Source of the DNA: UMGS946 sp048421225
GTDB taxonomy: Bacteria; Bacillota; Clostridia; Christensenellales; CAG-138
DNA: 38,335 bases
Reading direction: 5' to 3'
Assembly (NCBI GenBank): GCA_048421225.1
Contig: DBFNRV010000092.1
Coordinates: 1 to 38,335 of the forward strand
In this document: positions 8,005 to 15,398 of the stretch, in pieces
Numbering within the stretch: position 1 is the first letter of the stretch
Layout: each line of letters begins with the position of its first letter
Notes under the pieces: generated by a model
Databases searched by the model: none
What the model was told of the DNA's origin: nothing
What the model saw: the letters and a program-made list of their open reading frames with translations, nothing else
Program-made: the position numbers and the translations under genes

Positions 8005-9033
8005 CTATGGCGTCAAAGTGAGGATGCCTGGTTTTTCCCCTGCTGATTCGGCTATCGCCGCGGCTAAGTATTTTACGGAGGCCAAAGCTTCCTCAAGCGT
8101 ATTGGCGTTATGGCCCACTTCGACCAGGAGGCATTGGTTGGATATATGCTGGTTATACCGTCCCGTCTTAACGCGGATATTGCGTACAAGCCTGTCGTTA
8201 AACTCGGCGAGCCTGTCTGTGATTCTCTTAGCAAGCGCGTAATTGGAGCTGAAATCAGGCATTTCTCCAAAGCCCTGGCCGGTAGCCCCTTCGCCCGTAC
8301 CCACAACGAACATCAATCTGGCGACGCGTTCGCCGTCAATTACTGCATAGTCCGTATTATTAGCGTCGCCCTTTGTATTATAAGCGTCACGGTGCAGGTC
8401 TATATACAGCGATATGGAGGGATACTCATCCCTGTATTTCATCATGGTCTGTACCGAGCGGGAATATGACGTTGCCAGCTTAGGCGGTTCATGGTCCGTT
8501 GTGTCATGAATAACTGAAAAGCCGTATTCCTCCCTGAGTATGCGCGTAAGCTCCTCGCCAACCGCTACTACGCTTCGCGTCTGGTCGTTTGTCCTCCATT
8601 TGGTGGTTTCTTTGTATTGATGCTTGCTCGTAGGCGTGTACGCCTCAGTTGTATGGGTATGGTATATTAAAATTTTAGGTTCCGCCCCGGACAGGTCTAT
8701 ATTATTAAATTCAGGGGCGTTCAGCAGCTCGAAGCGAATATCCTGATCGACCTCATCGTCAATATCGACGTTGGGTACCATGCTTTCGTTGTTGTTGCCG
8801 TTCCCATTGGCGTTAGGATTACCCTCCCCGCTTTCAAGCTCGGGAACCATTGCATATAAAAAAGGCATTTGCACGCTGAGAAACCCGCCGGTTTGCGCGT
8901 CGTGCTCCAGCGTAAGCGTCTGTACGATCAAAAGCCCCGCGCACAAAATGATTATGCCGGCTACGATAAGCCTTATGCGTATCAGCTTTTTTGGGGCGCT
9001 TCCAGGCCCTCTTTCCAATCTTCTAGTATACAT
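8005..9033 (-). CDS. spoIIP: Stage II sporulation protein P (SpoIIP), cell-wall hydrolase
   Basis: 342 aa, close to the usual size. One N-terminal membrane helix (about 17-38) is followed by a low-complexity spacer rich in Asn/Gly and then the SpoIIP catalytic domain. Visible hallmarks are YHTHTTEAY (His125, His127, Glu130), a YIDLHRDA strand and the C-terminal LLVEVGHNANTLEEA motif. In spore formers SpoIIP acts with SpoIID and SpoIIM at the engulfing septum, cutting peptide crosslinks and the amide bond in peptidoglycan. GGAGG lies a few bases before the ATG. The gpr gene often found next to spoIIP is not here. Its presence argues that the organism belongs to a spore-forming lineage. Confidence 0.93.
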   Translation of the reverse strand: MYTRRLERGPGSAPKKLIRIRLIVAGIIILCAGLLIVQTLTLEHDAQTGGFLSVQMPFLYAMVPELESGEGNPNANGNGNNNESMVPNVDIDDEVDQDIRFELLNAPEFNNIDLSGAEPKILIYHTHTTEAYTPTSKHQYKETTKWRTNDQTRSVVAVGEELTRILREEYGFSVIHDTTDHEPPKLATSYSRSVQTMMKYRDEYPSISLYIDLHRDAYNTKGDANNTDYAVIDGERVARLMFVVGTGEGATGQGFGEMPDFSSNYALAKRITDRLAEFNDRLVRNIRVKTGRYNQHISNQCLLVEVGHNANTLEEALASVKYLAAAIAESAGEKPGILTLTP

Positions 9034-9135
9034 TCAGCCTCCGTGTACGTACGTGTTTAGGGACGCGCCCTTGAAGCCGACGTTAGGCAGGCGCGCGCCA
9101 ATGCCAGATCCATATATCTATACGCTGGAAGGCAA

Positions 9136-9172
9136 TAAAAAATCCGTTTGAACAAAAAAGTTCAAACGGATT
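9136..9172 (-). terminator. Strong rho-independent terminator of the DUF378 gene
   Basis: Perfect 13-bp stem AATCCGTTTGAAC / GTTCAAACGGATT (9141-9153, 9160-9172) with a 6-base loop. On the minus strand it runs directly into a T-tract. It separates the DUF378 gene from spoIIP downstream. Confidence 0.92.
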
Positions 9173-9186
9173 AAAAGTGCAGCCGC

Positions 9187-9405
9187 CTATTCGACGTCAT
9201 GTCTTTCGCGGTGCTTTATGCCGTCGCGCCTAAACAGCAGCGATATGCCCCATAGGCCTGCAAGACCGACTATCGTATACAATACCCTAGAAACCACCGC
9301 GCTCATTCCTCCGAAAATAGCGGCAATTACGTCGAACTGGAACAGTCCGACAAGTCCCCAGTTGAGTGCGCCTATGATTAAGATAATAAGCGAAAGTGTA
9401 TCCAT
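9187..9405 (-). CDS. DUF378 family small membrane protein
   Basis: 72 aa. Two transmembrane helices with the family signature GALNWGLVGLFQFDVIAAIFG, then RVLYTIVGLAGL and a basic tail. This matches the YuzA/DUF378 family of unknown function in the cytoplasmic membrane. I placed the start at 9405 rather than an upstream ATG at 9456 because GGAGAGG is five to six bases before it and the first helix then begins at once. It is followed by its own strong terminator and looks monocistronic. Confidence 0.85.
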   Translation of the reverse strand: MDTLSLIILIIGALNWGLVGLFQFDVIAAIFGGMSAVVSRVLYTIVGLAGLWGISLLFRRDGIKHRERHDVE

Positions 9406-9535
9406 AATCCCTCTCCTTTTCAATGATAAACATAGCTTGCGCCGAATCCAAATCATAGATGCATACAGCCCAATGGTAATTTTTTCAAATAGATAAATAT
9501 GGTATCAATGCATTTGAAGTTTAATAAGCTTTTGC

Positions 9536-9565
9536 TTGACTGATCAGGCGCGCAAGCAATACAAT
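9536..9565 (+). promoter_or_regulatory. Probable sigma-A promoter of the DUF2461-apbE run
   Basis: TTGACT (9536-9541) and TACAAT (9560-9565) with an 18-bp spacer, about 30 bases before the first gene. Each box has one departure from consensus. Confidence 0.6.
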
Positions 9566-9596
9566 ACCAATAAGATGTATATAAGGGGGCGCTGTC

Positions 9597-10280
9597 ATGG
9601 GCATATTTAGCGGGTTTTCACCCGAAACTTATGATTTTCTTACCGAAATCGCATGGAACAACAATTCCGTCTGGTTTGAAGAGAACCGCGCCAGGTATGT
9701 CCGCTGTGTAAAGGAACCAATGCATGCGCTTGCGGCCGCGCTTCTTCCCTCGGCCCTTGAAATTGATCCGGCGTTCAACCCGCGCATAGCCAGCATCGTA
9801 TCCAGAATAAGGCGTGATACACGCTATTCAAAGGATAAGTCGCCTTACCGCGATCACGCCTGGCTTTTCTTTAAGCATCACGATACGCGTGTAAGCGAGA
9901 ATTTTGCGGTATATTTTGAAATAACGCCGGCATCATATGGATATGGAATGGGGATGTATTCGCCAAACCCCAAGATCATGGAGGGGTTCAGAAAAAGGCT
10001 CCTTGCCAGGCCCGCCCTGTTTTTAAAGCTTAAGGACAGCGCTAAGCTGTCGATGTTTGGCTTTGAAGGCGAAAGCTATAAACGGGACAGGCATCCCGAC
10101 GCCCCGGACGATATAAAGGAATACCTCAATCTCAGAAGCATTGGATGGCATTTTTCAAGCGATAGGCTGCTAAACACCATGAAGCCAGAGCTTTTTGAAG
10201 AGGTAAACGCCGCGTTTTTGAACATGAAGGATATGTATAGGTTCATAACCGGGGTTGACGGTATGGGTGAAAGCAAATGA
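9597..10280 (+). CDS. DUF2461 family protein
   Basis: 227 aa, full length for the family. The sequence shows the typical start FSPETYDFLTEIAWNNNSVWFEENRARY, the strand-turn RIRRDTRYSKDKSPYRDH, FAVYFEITP, and the C-terminal LNLRSIGWHFSSDRLL pattern. The function of DUF2461 (TIGR02453) is unknown; members are cytosolic. The ribosome binding site is a GGGGG run just before the ATG. The stop overlaps the start of apbE by four bases (ATGA), so the two are translationally coupled. Confidence 0.9.
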   Translation: MGIFSGFSPETYDFLTEIAWNNNSVWFEENRARYVRCVKEPMHALAAALLPSALEIDPAFNPRIASIVSRIRRDTRYSKDKSPYRDHAWLFFKHHDTRVSENFAVYFEITPASYGYGMGMYSPNPKIMEGFRKRLLARPALFLKLKDSAKLSMFGFEGESYKRDRHPDAPDDIKEYLNLRSIGWHFSSDRLLNTMKPELFEEVNAAFLNMKDMYRFITGVDGMGESK

Positions 10281-11230
10281 AGCGGCTGGTTTCCCTGCTG
10301 TCCGCCGTATTGATCATACTGGCGGCGCTTCCAATAGCCGGCTGTTCGACTAGGATGGAAACCTACTCGGGCTTCCACATGAACACATATGTCGAGCTTT
10401 CAGCCTGCGGCAAAGGAGCGGGCGATATGCTCATGCGCTGCAAGGACAGGCTTTCCGCTATGGAGAGCAGTCTGTCGCCGTACATGGATGGGCCTATATA
10501 TAGGCTTAATTCCGCCCATGGGGAGTGGACTCAGCTGGATGAGGATTCGTTTTATTTGCTTGAATTGAGCGTAATGCTTGCTAACGCTACGGACGGCGCG
10601 TTTGACCCCACCATATTTATCGCTGTCGAGGCATGGGACGGCATGAGCGGCGAGAAGCTCCCCAATGACGACGAGCTGCGGCGGCTTGCCCCGCTTGTTG
10701 ACTATAGAGGCGTGGAGCTTGACGCCAACAACAGCAGCGCAAGGCTGAGGGACGGGCAGAGGGTGGACCTTGGCGGCATTGCAAAGGGATATGCCGCAAA
10801 CGAACTAAAAAAAATATACAATGAAACAGGCTGCGCCGGCGTAATTAACCTTGGAGGCAACGTATACGCGGTGGGGAGCCGGCCTGATAGCGGGCCGTGG
10901 CGGATCGGGGTGCAAAATCCCCGGGGCGGCGGCTATATTGAGGTCCTTGAACTTACGGATAAAAGCGCGGTAACTTCGGGCGATTATCAACGCTGCTTTA
11001 TGCGCGAAGGCGTTAGATACCATCATATCCTGGATCCCGATACTTTAAAGCCCGCTGACAGCGGTATAATCAGCGTAACGGTAATTTCAGAGGATTCCGC
11101 CCTGGCCGACGCTACGGCTACGGCCGCTTTTGTCATGGGCGTTGATAAGGCGCAAGAACTTGTTGAACGGCTAGGGGTATCGGCGCTTATATTAACAAAG
11201 GACGGTGAATCGATATGGCTTGGCGGATAA
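10277..11230 (+). CDS. apbE: FAD:protein FMN transferase (ApbE), lipoprotein
   Basis: 317 aa. A signal peptide with lipobox PIAGC (Cys23) anchors it outside the membrane. ApbE hallmarks in order: FHMNTYVEL, FDPTI, VDLGGIAKGYAAN (about 160-172), INLGGNVYAVG, SAVTSGDYQRCF, YHHILDPDT, and the metal-binding ADATATAAF region near the C-terminus. ApbE uses FAD to attach FMN covalently to a Thr/Ser in extracytoplasmic flavoproteins, such as RnfG/RnfD and FMN-binding-domain proteins. No such target is encoded in this window. It overlaps DUF2461 upstream and the NusG-II gene downstream, so it lies in an operon. A likely client in a butyrate-forming lysine fermenter is the Rnf complex (inference). Confidence 0.95.
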   Translation: MKRLVSLLSAVLIILAALPIAGCSTRMETYSGFHMNTYVELSACGKGAGDMLMRCKDRLSAMESSLSPYMDGPIYRLNSAHGEWTQLDEDSFYLLELSVMLANATDGAFDPTIFIAVEAWDGMSGEKLPNDDELRRLAPLVDYRGVELDANNSSARLRDGQRVDLGGIAKGYAANELKKIYNETGCAGVINLGGNVYAVGSRPDSGPWRIGVQNPRGGGYIEVLELTDKSAVTSGDYQRCFMREGVRYHHILDPDTLKPADSGIISVTVISEDSALADATATAAFVMGVDKAQELVERLGVSALILTKDGESIWLGG

Positions 11231-11577
11231 ATAAGCTGAGGCCGCTCGATTTCGTGTTGATTGGAGCTGTGTGCGCCGCGTCGCTGGCGTCCCTGCTGCT
11301 GCTTTCGGGAAACGGCGGCGATACGGTAACCGTAACCTGTCGAGGCGTCCAGATATACAGGGGAAGCGTCAATAGCGACGTTGTCATTATTACGCCCGAT
11401 GGACATAACACCATTGAAATAAACCATGGGCGGGCGTTTATGCAGCTTTCAGACTGTCCGGACCAAACCTGTGTGCATATGGGGAACGCCCAGCCGGGCA
11501 GGCCGGTTGTCTGCGTGCCAAACGAAGTTTTAATATCAATAGAGGACGAGCCGGATGTGGATGGTGTCACCGGATGA
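11215..11577 (+). CDS. NusG domain II-containing membrane-anchored protein, EetA-like
   Basis: 120 aa. A short cytosolic N-terminus, one transmembrane helix (about 12-31), then a small beta domain of about 85 residues of the NusG domain II type (VTCRGVQIYRGSVN...HNTIEINHGRAFMQLSDCPDQTCVHMG), with a paired-Cys CPDQTC segment. Such proteins recur beside ApbE and the Gx/PF07456 membrane protein. To my recollection the same pair is called EetA/EetB in the Listeria extracellular electron transfer locus. Its biochemical role is not established. It overlaps apbE by 16 bases and the next gene by 4, showing tight coupling. Confidence 0.85.
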   Translation: MAWRINKLRPLDFVLIGAVCAASLASLLLLSGNGGDTVTVTCRGVQIYRGSVNSDVVIITPDGHNTIEINHGRAFMQLSDCPDQTCVHMGNAQPGRPVVCVPNEVLISIEDEPDVDGVTG

Positions 11578-12080
11578 GGGGCGGGGTAAGGCGCATTGCG
11601 ATTTTGGCGGTTTTAACCTCGATGGCGCTGGTGGCGGGTTACGCTGAATCGTTTATGCCGCCTATTTTTGCGGGGATTCCTGTAAAGCTGGGCCTTTCGA
11701 ATATATTTGCGCTTGTCGCCTTGCTTGTATATTCGCCTGTTGACGCCTTTACTGTTACAATAGTCAGGTGTACAATCGGCTCGTTGCTGCTGGGCGGCTC
11801 TCCCACGGGATTTATATACAGCTTAGCGGGGGGACTTGCGTCCTGCGCCGCTATGAGCTTGTTGACCCCGTTATTTAAAAAGGACATGATATCCCCCGTG
11901 GGCATAAGCGTAGCCGGCTCGTTTTGCTTCAATGCGGGGCAGCTTATCATAGGCGTGGCCGCCGTAGGCCCGCCGGTGGCCGCGTATTTCCCGATTATGG
12001 GCCTTTTGAGCGTGCCAACCGGAATATGCGTAGGAATTGTTGCCTGGATCGTGTATAGCAGGCTGAAAAAAGCGGCGTAA
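11574..12080 (+). CDS. Gx transporter family membrane protein (PF07456), EetB-like
   Basis: 168 aa with five or so hydrophobic helices. Family features: LTSMALVAGYAESFMPP, IPVKLGLSNIFALVAL, a TIVRCTIGSLLLGGSPTGFIYSLAGG loop, and FCFNAGQLIIG. The family was once annotated as heptaprenyl diphosphate synthase component I and is related to small S-component-like (ECF) membrane proteins; a flavin- or quinone-related transport role has been suggested but I cannot see it in sequence. It follows the NusG-II gene by a 4-base overlap and precedes kamB by 47 bases with no terminator between. Confidence 0.85.
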   Translation: MRGGVRRIAILAVLTSMALVAGYAESFMPPIFAGIPVKLGLSNIFALVALLVYSPVDAFTVTIVRCTIGSLLLGGSPTGFIYSLAGGLASCAAMSLLTPLFKKDMISPVGISVAGSFCFNAGQLIIGVAAVGPPVAAYFPIMGLLSVPTGICVGIVAWIVYSRLKKAA

Positions 12081-12127
12081 GGAACGCTTGTATTATAATC
12101 AAACCGCGGCAGGAGGATGGAGGATGG

Positions 12128-13120
12128 ATGAAACTATTCGAGCTTGTAAAGCCCTATAGAACGCTGTCGATCATAGGCATGTGCAAAAACGCCGGAAAGA
12201 CGACGGTATTGAACCGCTTGATCAGGGAATGGCCTGAGGAGGGCGGGGTCATGGCGCTAACCTCTATAGGACGCGACGGTGAGCGCACAGACCTTGTAAC
12301 CAACACCAATAAGCCTGAGATATATGTAAACGAAGGCGCTCTGGTAGCCACGGCGGAGGGGCTTCTCAGGCACTGCGACGTCACCATGGAGATAATCGAC
12401 GTCACCGGAATACCTACGCCGCTGGGACGGGTGGTGCTGGGGCGCGCGCTTAGCGACGGCGCCGTGCAGCTTGGCGGTCCTTCCATGAACGACCAGCTTT
12501 CGATGCTGAACACTTTATTCTTCCATCATGGCGCGGGCATTGTGGTAATAGACGGGGCGATAAGCAGAAAGTCGCTCTGCGCTCCCGCCGTAAGCGAGGC
12601 CACCATTTTGTGTACGGGCGCGTCATATTCTACGAGCATGGCCGCAGTGGCCGATGATACCGGATATGCGGCCGGCCTGCTTACGCTGGAAAAAAGCCGT
12701 CTATGGGACAGCGTTCCGGAGAGCAGGATAACCCTTACGGATGGGCGGGAGCCGCTGCCGGCCGCCGAGGAAGGAGGGCTAATCGAGGCTGTCAGAAAGT
12801 TTGGCGGAATTAAAGGAATATTCTTTAAGGGCGCGTTGACGGATTCGGTTATAAGGCCGCTTTTAACCGCTACACGAAGGCTTGATGGAATCGAACTGAC
12901 GGTTGAGGACGCAAGCAAGCTTCTTATAAAGCGCGACGCATATCAAAAGCTGATGTTAAAGGGAGCCTGCATCCGCGTATTTACAAAAACCAGGCTCTTA
13001 ATGGTGGCGGTTAATCCTGTCAGCGTTTATGGAACCGACTTTGACCGCGTTAGCTTTAAGCGGGCTGTTGAAAAGGCTGTGAGCGTTCCCGTGATAGATG
13101 TGATGGAGGATGCAATATAA
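12128..13120 (+). CDS. kamB: KamB, P-loop protein of the lysine fermentation cluster
   Basis: 330 aa. Near the N-terminus is a nucleotide-binding loop, GMCKNAGKTT (Gly17 to Thr26). It has one residue more between the first Gly and the GK than a textbook Walker A motif. A TSIGRDGE segment and an EIIDVTGIPTP strand could be the switch and Walker B regions (around residues 50 and 90). Proteins of this type occur next to kamC in lysine-fermenting bacteria such as Fusobacterium and Clostridium, and have no proven function. AGGAGG upstream supports the start. The gene ends by running into kamC. It lies upstream of the lysine riboswitch, in the same direction as apbE and its neighbours. A role in assembling or reactivating the B12-dependent aminomutase is inference. 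Confidence 0.8.
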   Translation: MKLFELVKPYRTLSIIGMCKNAGKTTVLNRLIREWPEEGGVMALTSIGRDGERTDLVTNTNKPEIYVNEGALVATAEGLLRHCDVTMEIIDVTGIPTPLGRVVLGRALSDGAVQLGGPSMNDQLSMLNTLFFHHGAGIVVIDGAISRKSLCAPAVSEATILCTGASYSTSMAAVADDTGYAAGLLTLEKSRLWDSVPESRITLTDGREPLPAAEEGGLIEAVRKFGGIKGIFFKGALTDSVIRPLLTATRRLDGIELTVEDASKLLIKRDAYQKLMLKGACIRVFTKTRLLMVAVNPVSVYGTDFDRVSFKRAVEKAVSVPVIDVMEDAI

Positions 13121-13121
13121 T

Positions 13122-14591
13122 ATGATAGATATATCCCACGCGCAAAGGCGGAATATTGGATTTCAGTATATAATTGACTTGCTTACGCCAAGCTCGCCAT
13201 ATGGGGAGGCGCTTGTAAAGCGGATTAAGATATACGCCCCAAGCGAGAAGGAAAAGCTTGAAGCGGATCTTGATAACGTTGAGCGGGCCGTTGAAGCGAT
13301 CAAAGAGTTTCCAAAACGGTTTTCTATGCTCAGGCGGCATATGGCCGCGCTTAAGGATATACGCCGCTCCGTGGAAATGCTAGACCGGCTTGAACTGGGC
13401 GATGTCGAGCTGTTTGAGCTTAAGCGGTACCTGCTTGAGCTGGAACTTATAGCGCCGGAGTTTAAGGAAATCGACCGGCATGCGCGCTTTCACGATATCA
13501 TCATAGAGCCGCTGACATGCGCGCTGGATATTTTGGATCCGGACGGCGGCAGGATCGCCGCGTTCCATATATCCGGAGGGCTTTCGGAAAAGCTGGCGTC
13601 AATACGAGCGCAAAAGAGAAAAATTGAGGACGCAATACGCGCGGAGACGGAGGTGGAGGCAAGGGAAGCGCTGAGACTTAAACGAACGGGAATAGTGGCG
13701 CAGGAGGACATGGAGGAGGGCCGCATAAGGCGCGGGCTGTGCGGAGAGCTTGCCGTATACAAGCGGCCAATCCTTGAAAGCATGGACAATATGGCAAGGC
13801 TTGACTTTACGCTTGCCAGGGCTGCGCTGGCGCTGCGCCTTAACGCCAGGCGGCCCGTTATAACCCAAGGGAAGATGCGCCTCAATGGCATGATAAACCC
13901 CCAGGCCGCCGAATCGCTTAGGGCCCGCGGCAGCGGCTTTGCCCCGATAAGCATTGCGCTTGAGCGCGGCGCCGCCGTCATCACGGGAGCCAATATGGGC
14001 GGCAAGAGCGTAGCGTTAAAGACGATAGCGTTGAATGTGCTCTGTGCTCACTGCGCAATGTTTGTGTTTGCCGAGGGTGCGGAGCTTCCGCTGTTTGACG
14101 CAATGCATCTGATATCCGAAGATCTGGAGGATACCTCCCGCGGCCTTTCGAGCTTTGGCGCTGAGATCGTGCGGTTTAACGAAGCGCTTGAGGACATAAA
14201 GGGCAAGGGGCTTTCGCTGCTGCTCCTTGACGAGTTCGCCAGAGGGACCAACCCTGACGAGGGCGCGATGATAGTAAAAGGAATCGTAAAATATTTGGGA
14301 AAGATGAACGCAATAAGTGTATTGACAACGCATTATGACAATGTTGCCAACTATGCGGCCGCGCATTACCGGGTTGCAGGATTGAAGGGCGTTGATATGG
14401 ATAGGTTAAAAGCTGAAATAGGATCCACTGGGAAGGGCGGCGTGGCGATAATAGAGCGTCATATGAATTACGGCCTGTTTTTGGTGGAGGATTCGTTTGG
14501 AGCGCCCCGCGACGCGCTAAACATATGCCGGCTGCTTGGGATGGACGGGGCGGTAATGGAGGCGATAACCGGCGGGAATACGAACTTATGA
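13122..14591 (+). CDS. kamC: KamC, MutS-like ATPase of the lysine fermentation cluster
   Basis: 489 aa. The C-terminal half is a MutS-type ABC ATPase: Walker A GANMGGKS (about 288-295), a signature-like DTSRGLSSFGAEI, Walker B LLLLDEFARGTNPDEG (about 364-379) and a H-loop LTTHYDN. The N-terminal half is helical (MutS core/lever type) and lacks the mismatch-recognition domain, so it is not expected to be a mismatch repair enzyme. It is only about half the size of MutS1. An in-frame ATG at 13110 overlaps the end of kamB, but GGAGG directly abuts it, so 13122 is the more likely start. kamC is conserved beside kamB in lysine 2,3/5,6-aminomutase clusters; its function is not established. The riboswitch-controlled promoter starts within 25 bases of its stop. 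Confidence 0.85.
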   Translation: MIDISHAQRRNIGFQYIIDLLTPSSPYGEALVKRIKIYAPSEKEKLEADLDNVERAVEAIKEFPKRFSMLRRHMAALKDIRRSVEMLDRLELGDVELFELKRYLLELELIAPEFKEIDRHARFHDIIIEPLTCALDILDPDGGRIAAFHISGGLSEKLASIRAQKRKIEDAIRAETEVEAREALRLKRTGIVAQEDMEEGRIRRGLCGELAVYKRPILESMDNMARLDFTLARAALALRLNARRPVITQGKMRLNGMINPQAAESLRARGSGFAPISIALERGAAVITGANMGGKSVALKTIALNVLCAHCAMFVFAEGAELPLFDAMHLISEDLEDTSRGLSSFGAEIVRFNEALEDIKGKGLSLLLLDEFARGTNPDEGAMIVKGIVKYLGKMNAISVLTTHYDNVANYAAAHYRVAGLKGVDMDRLKAEIGSTGKGGVAIIERHMNYGLFLVEDSFGAPRDALNICRLLGMDGAVMEAITGGNTNL

Positions 14592-14615
14592 AAATTTAAA
14601 ACTTAATATCGCATA

Positions 14616-14644
14616 TTGACAGGGAAACGCTGAATACGTATAAT
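14616..14644 (+). promoter_or_regulatory. Consensus sigma-A promoter of the lysine catabolic operon
   Basis: Perfect TTGACA (14616-14621) and perfect TATAAT (14639-14644) with a 17-bp spacer, so transcription should begin near 14651. With such a strong promoter, control must come from the riboswitch that follows. Confidence 0.93.
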
Positions 14645-14663
14645 AGACATATAATTAAATATT

Positions 14664-14834
14664 GGGAATAGAGGCGCGATACAGCAAGGTAGTATACGGA
14701 TGGAAAACATGGGAGCGTGTAATGCCGTATATGAATGTGCTATCGCCGAAAGCGTGGGGAGGCTCTTTCCCCCCTTGCTTGGGCGCAATGCCTAGCGCAT
14801 TGCGACTGTCGTCCGGCTTGGATGGAGAGCTATT
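14664..14834 (+). ncRNA. Lysine riboswitch (L box) upstream of kal
   Basis: The transcript leader carries the ordered core of the lysine aptamer: AGAGGCGCG (from 14670), AAGGTAGTA, a TCGCCGAAAG core near 14735-14745, CTTGGGC, then GCAATGC...GCATTGC closing a hairpin and GACTGTC at 14804-14810. Stem P1 is formed by AATAG (14667-14671) and CTATT (14830-14834), as in the Bacillus lysC leader where the same two positions pair. A second, clearly related copy lies at about 24993-25163 on the other strand. The aptamer sits between a consensus promoter and an intrinsic terminator, and controls kal-kce-kdd-kam-crt-hbd. Confidence 0.94.
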
Positions 14835-14876
14835 GATTCATCGCTTTTTTGATGTGTCAATAGCTGTTTTTATCTT
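14828..14876 (+). terminator. Riboswitch expression platform: intrinsic terminator
   Basis: AGCTATTGA (14828-14836) pairs with TCAATAGCT (14857-14865); CATC/GATG extends the stem inside; GTTTTTATCTTT follows. The 5' arm contains CTATT, the 3' strand of aptamer stem P1, so P1 and the terminator are mutually exclusive. No separate antiterminator is needed, which points to antitermination by lysine (ON switch). Confidence 0.88.
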
Positions 14877-15005
14877 TAAAGGATGGTGCGCTATCGGTGC
14901 TGTATTGCATGTACCGTTGCGCGCCTTTTATAATAAGCGGTATTTAATTTCGATTTTATAAGCGGCATGAATTACATTATAAATTACAAACCGGAGGTAA
15001 TATAA

Positions 15006-15386
15006 ATGAAATCTGTCATTAGAATGCGCATGAGCGCGCATGACGCCCATTACGGCGGCAATCTGGTGGATGGGGCCAGGATGCTCCAGCTGTTTGGCGA
15101 TGTCGCCACGGAACTCCTTATAATCAACGACGGCGACGAGGGCCTGTTTAAAGCGTATGACATGGTAGAATTTCTTGCGCCCGTATACGCGGGGGATTAT
15201 ATCGAAGCCGTTGGTGAAATCGTGAATATCGGAAACACCTCGCGCAAGATGGTGTTTGAGGCCAGAAAGGTTATAGCTCCAAGACCCGACGTCAATGAAT
15301 CGGCCTGCGACGTGCTGAAGGAGCCTATCGTCGTGTGCCGCGCAAGCGGAACCTGCGTAGTTCCCAAGGATAAGCAGAGAAAGTGA
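15006..15386 (+). CDS. kal: 3-aminobutyryl-CoA ammonia-lyase
   Basis: 126 aa, normal for this small hotdog-fold enzyme. The sequence starts MKSVIRMRMSAHDAHYGGNLVDGARMLQLFGD and continues with the hotdog strands FLAPVYAGDYIEAVGEIVNIGNTSRKM. It removes ammonia from L-3-aminobutyryl-CoA to give crotonyl-CoA, the last dedicated step of lysine fermentation, in the cytosol. GGAGGT is seven bases before the ATG. It is the first gene after the riboswitch terminator (about 135 bases of leader in between), and kce follows after 12 bases. Confidence 0.93.
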   Translation: MKSVIRMRMSAHDAHYGGNLVDGARMLQLFGDVATELLIINDGDEGLFKAYDMVEFLAPVYAGDYIEAVGEIVNIGNTSRKMVFEARKVIAPRPDVNESACDVLKEPIVVCRASGTCVVPKDKQRK

Positions 15387-15398
15387 GGAATTGACATA

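Noticed and set aside
13122..14591. DNA mismatch repair MutS
   Set aside because: Too short, no mismatch-recognition domain, and embedded in the lysine fermentation locus; named kamC instead.
14662..14961. Plus-strand ORF of 99 aa after kamC
   Set aside because: It lies within the lysine riboswitch and its terminator; the reading frame is a by-product of the structured RNA.
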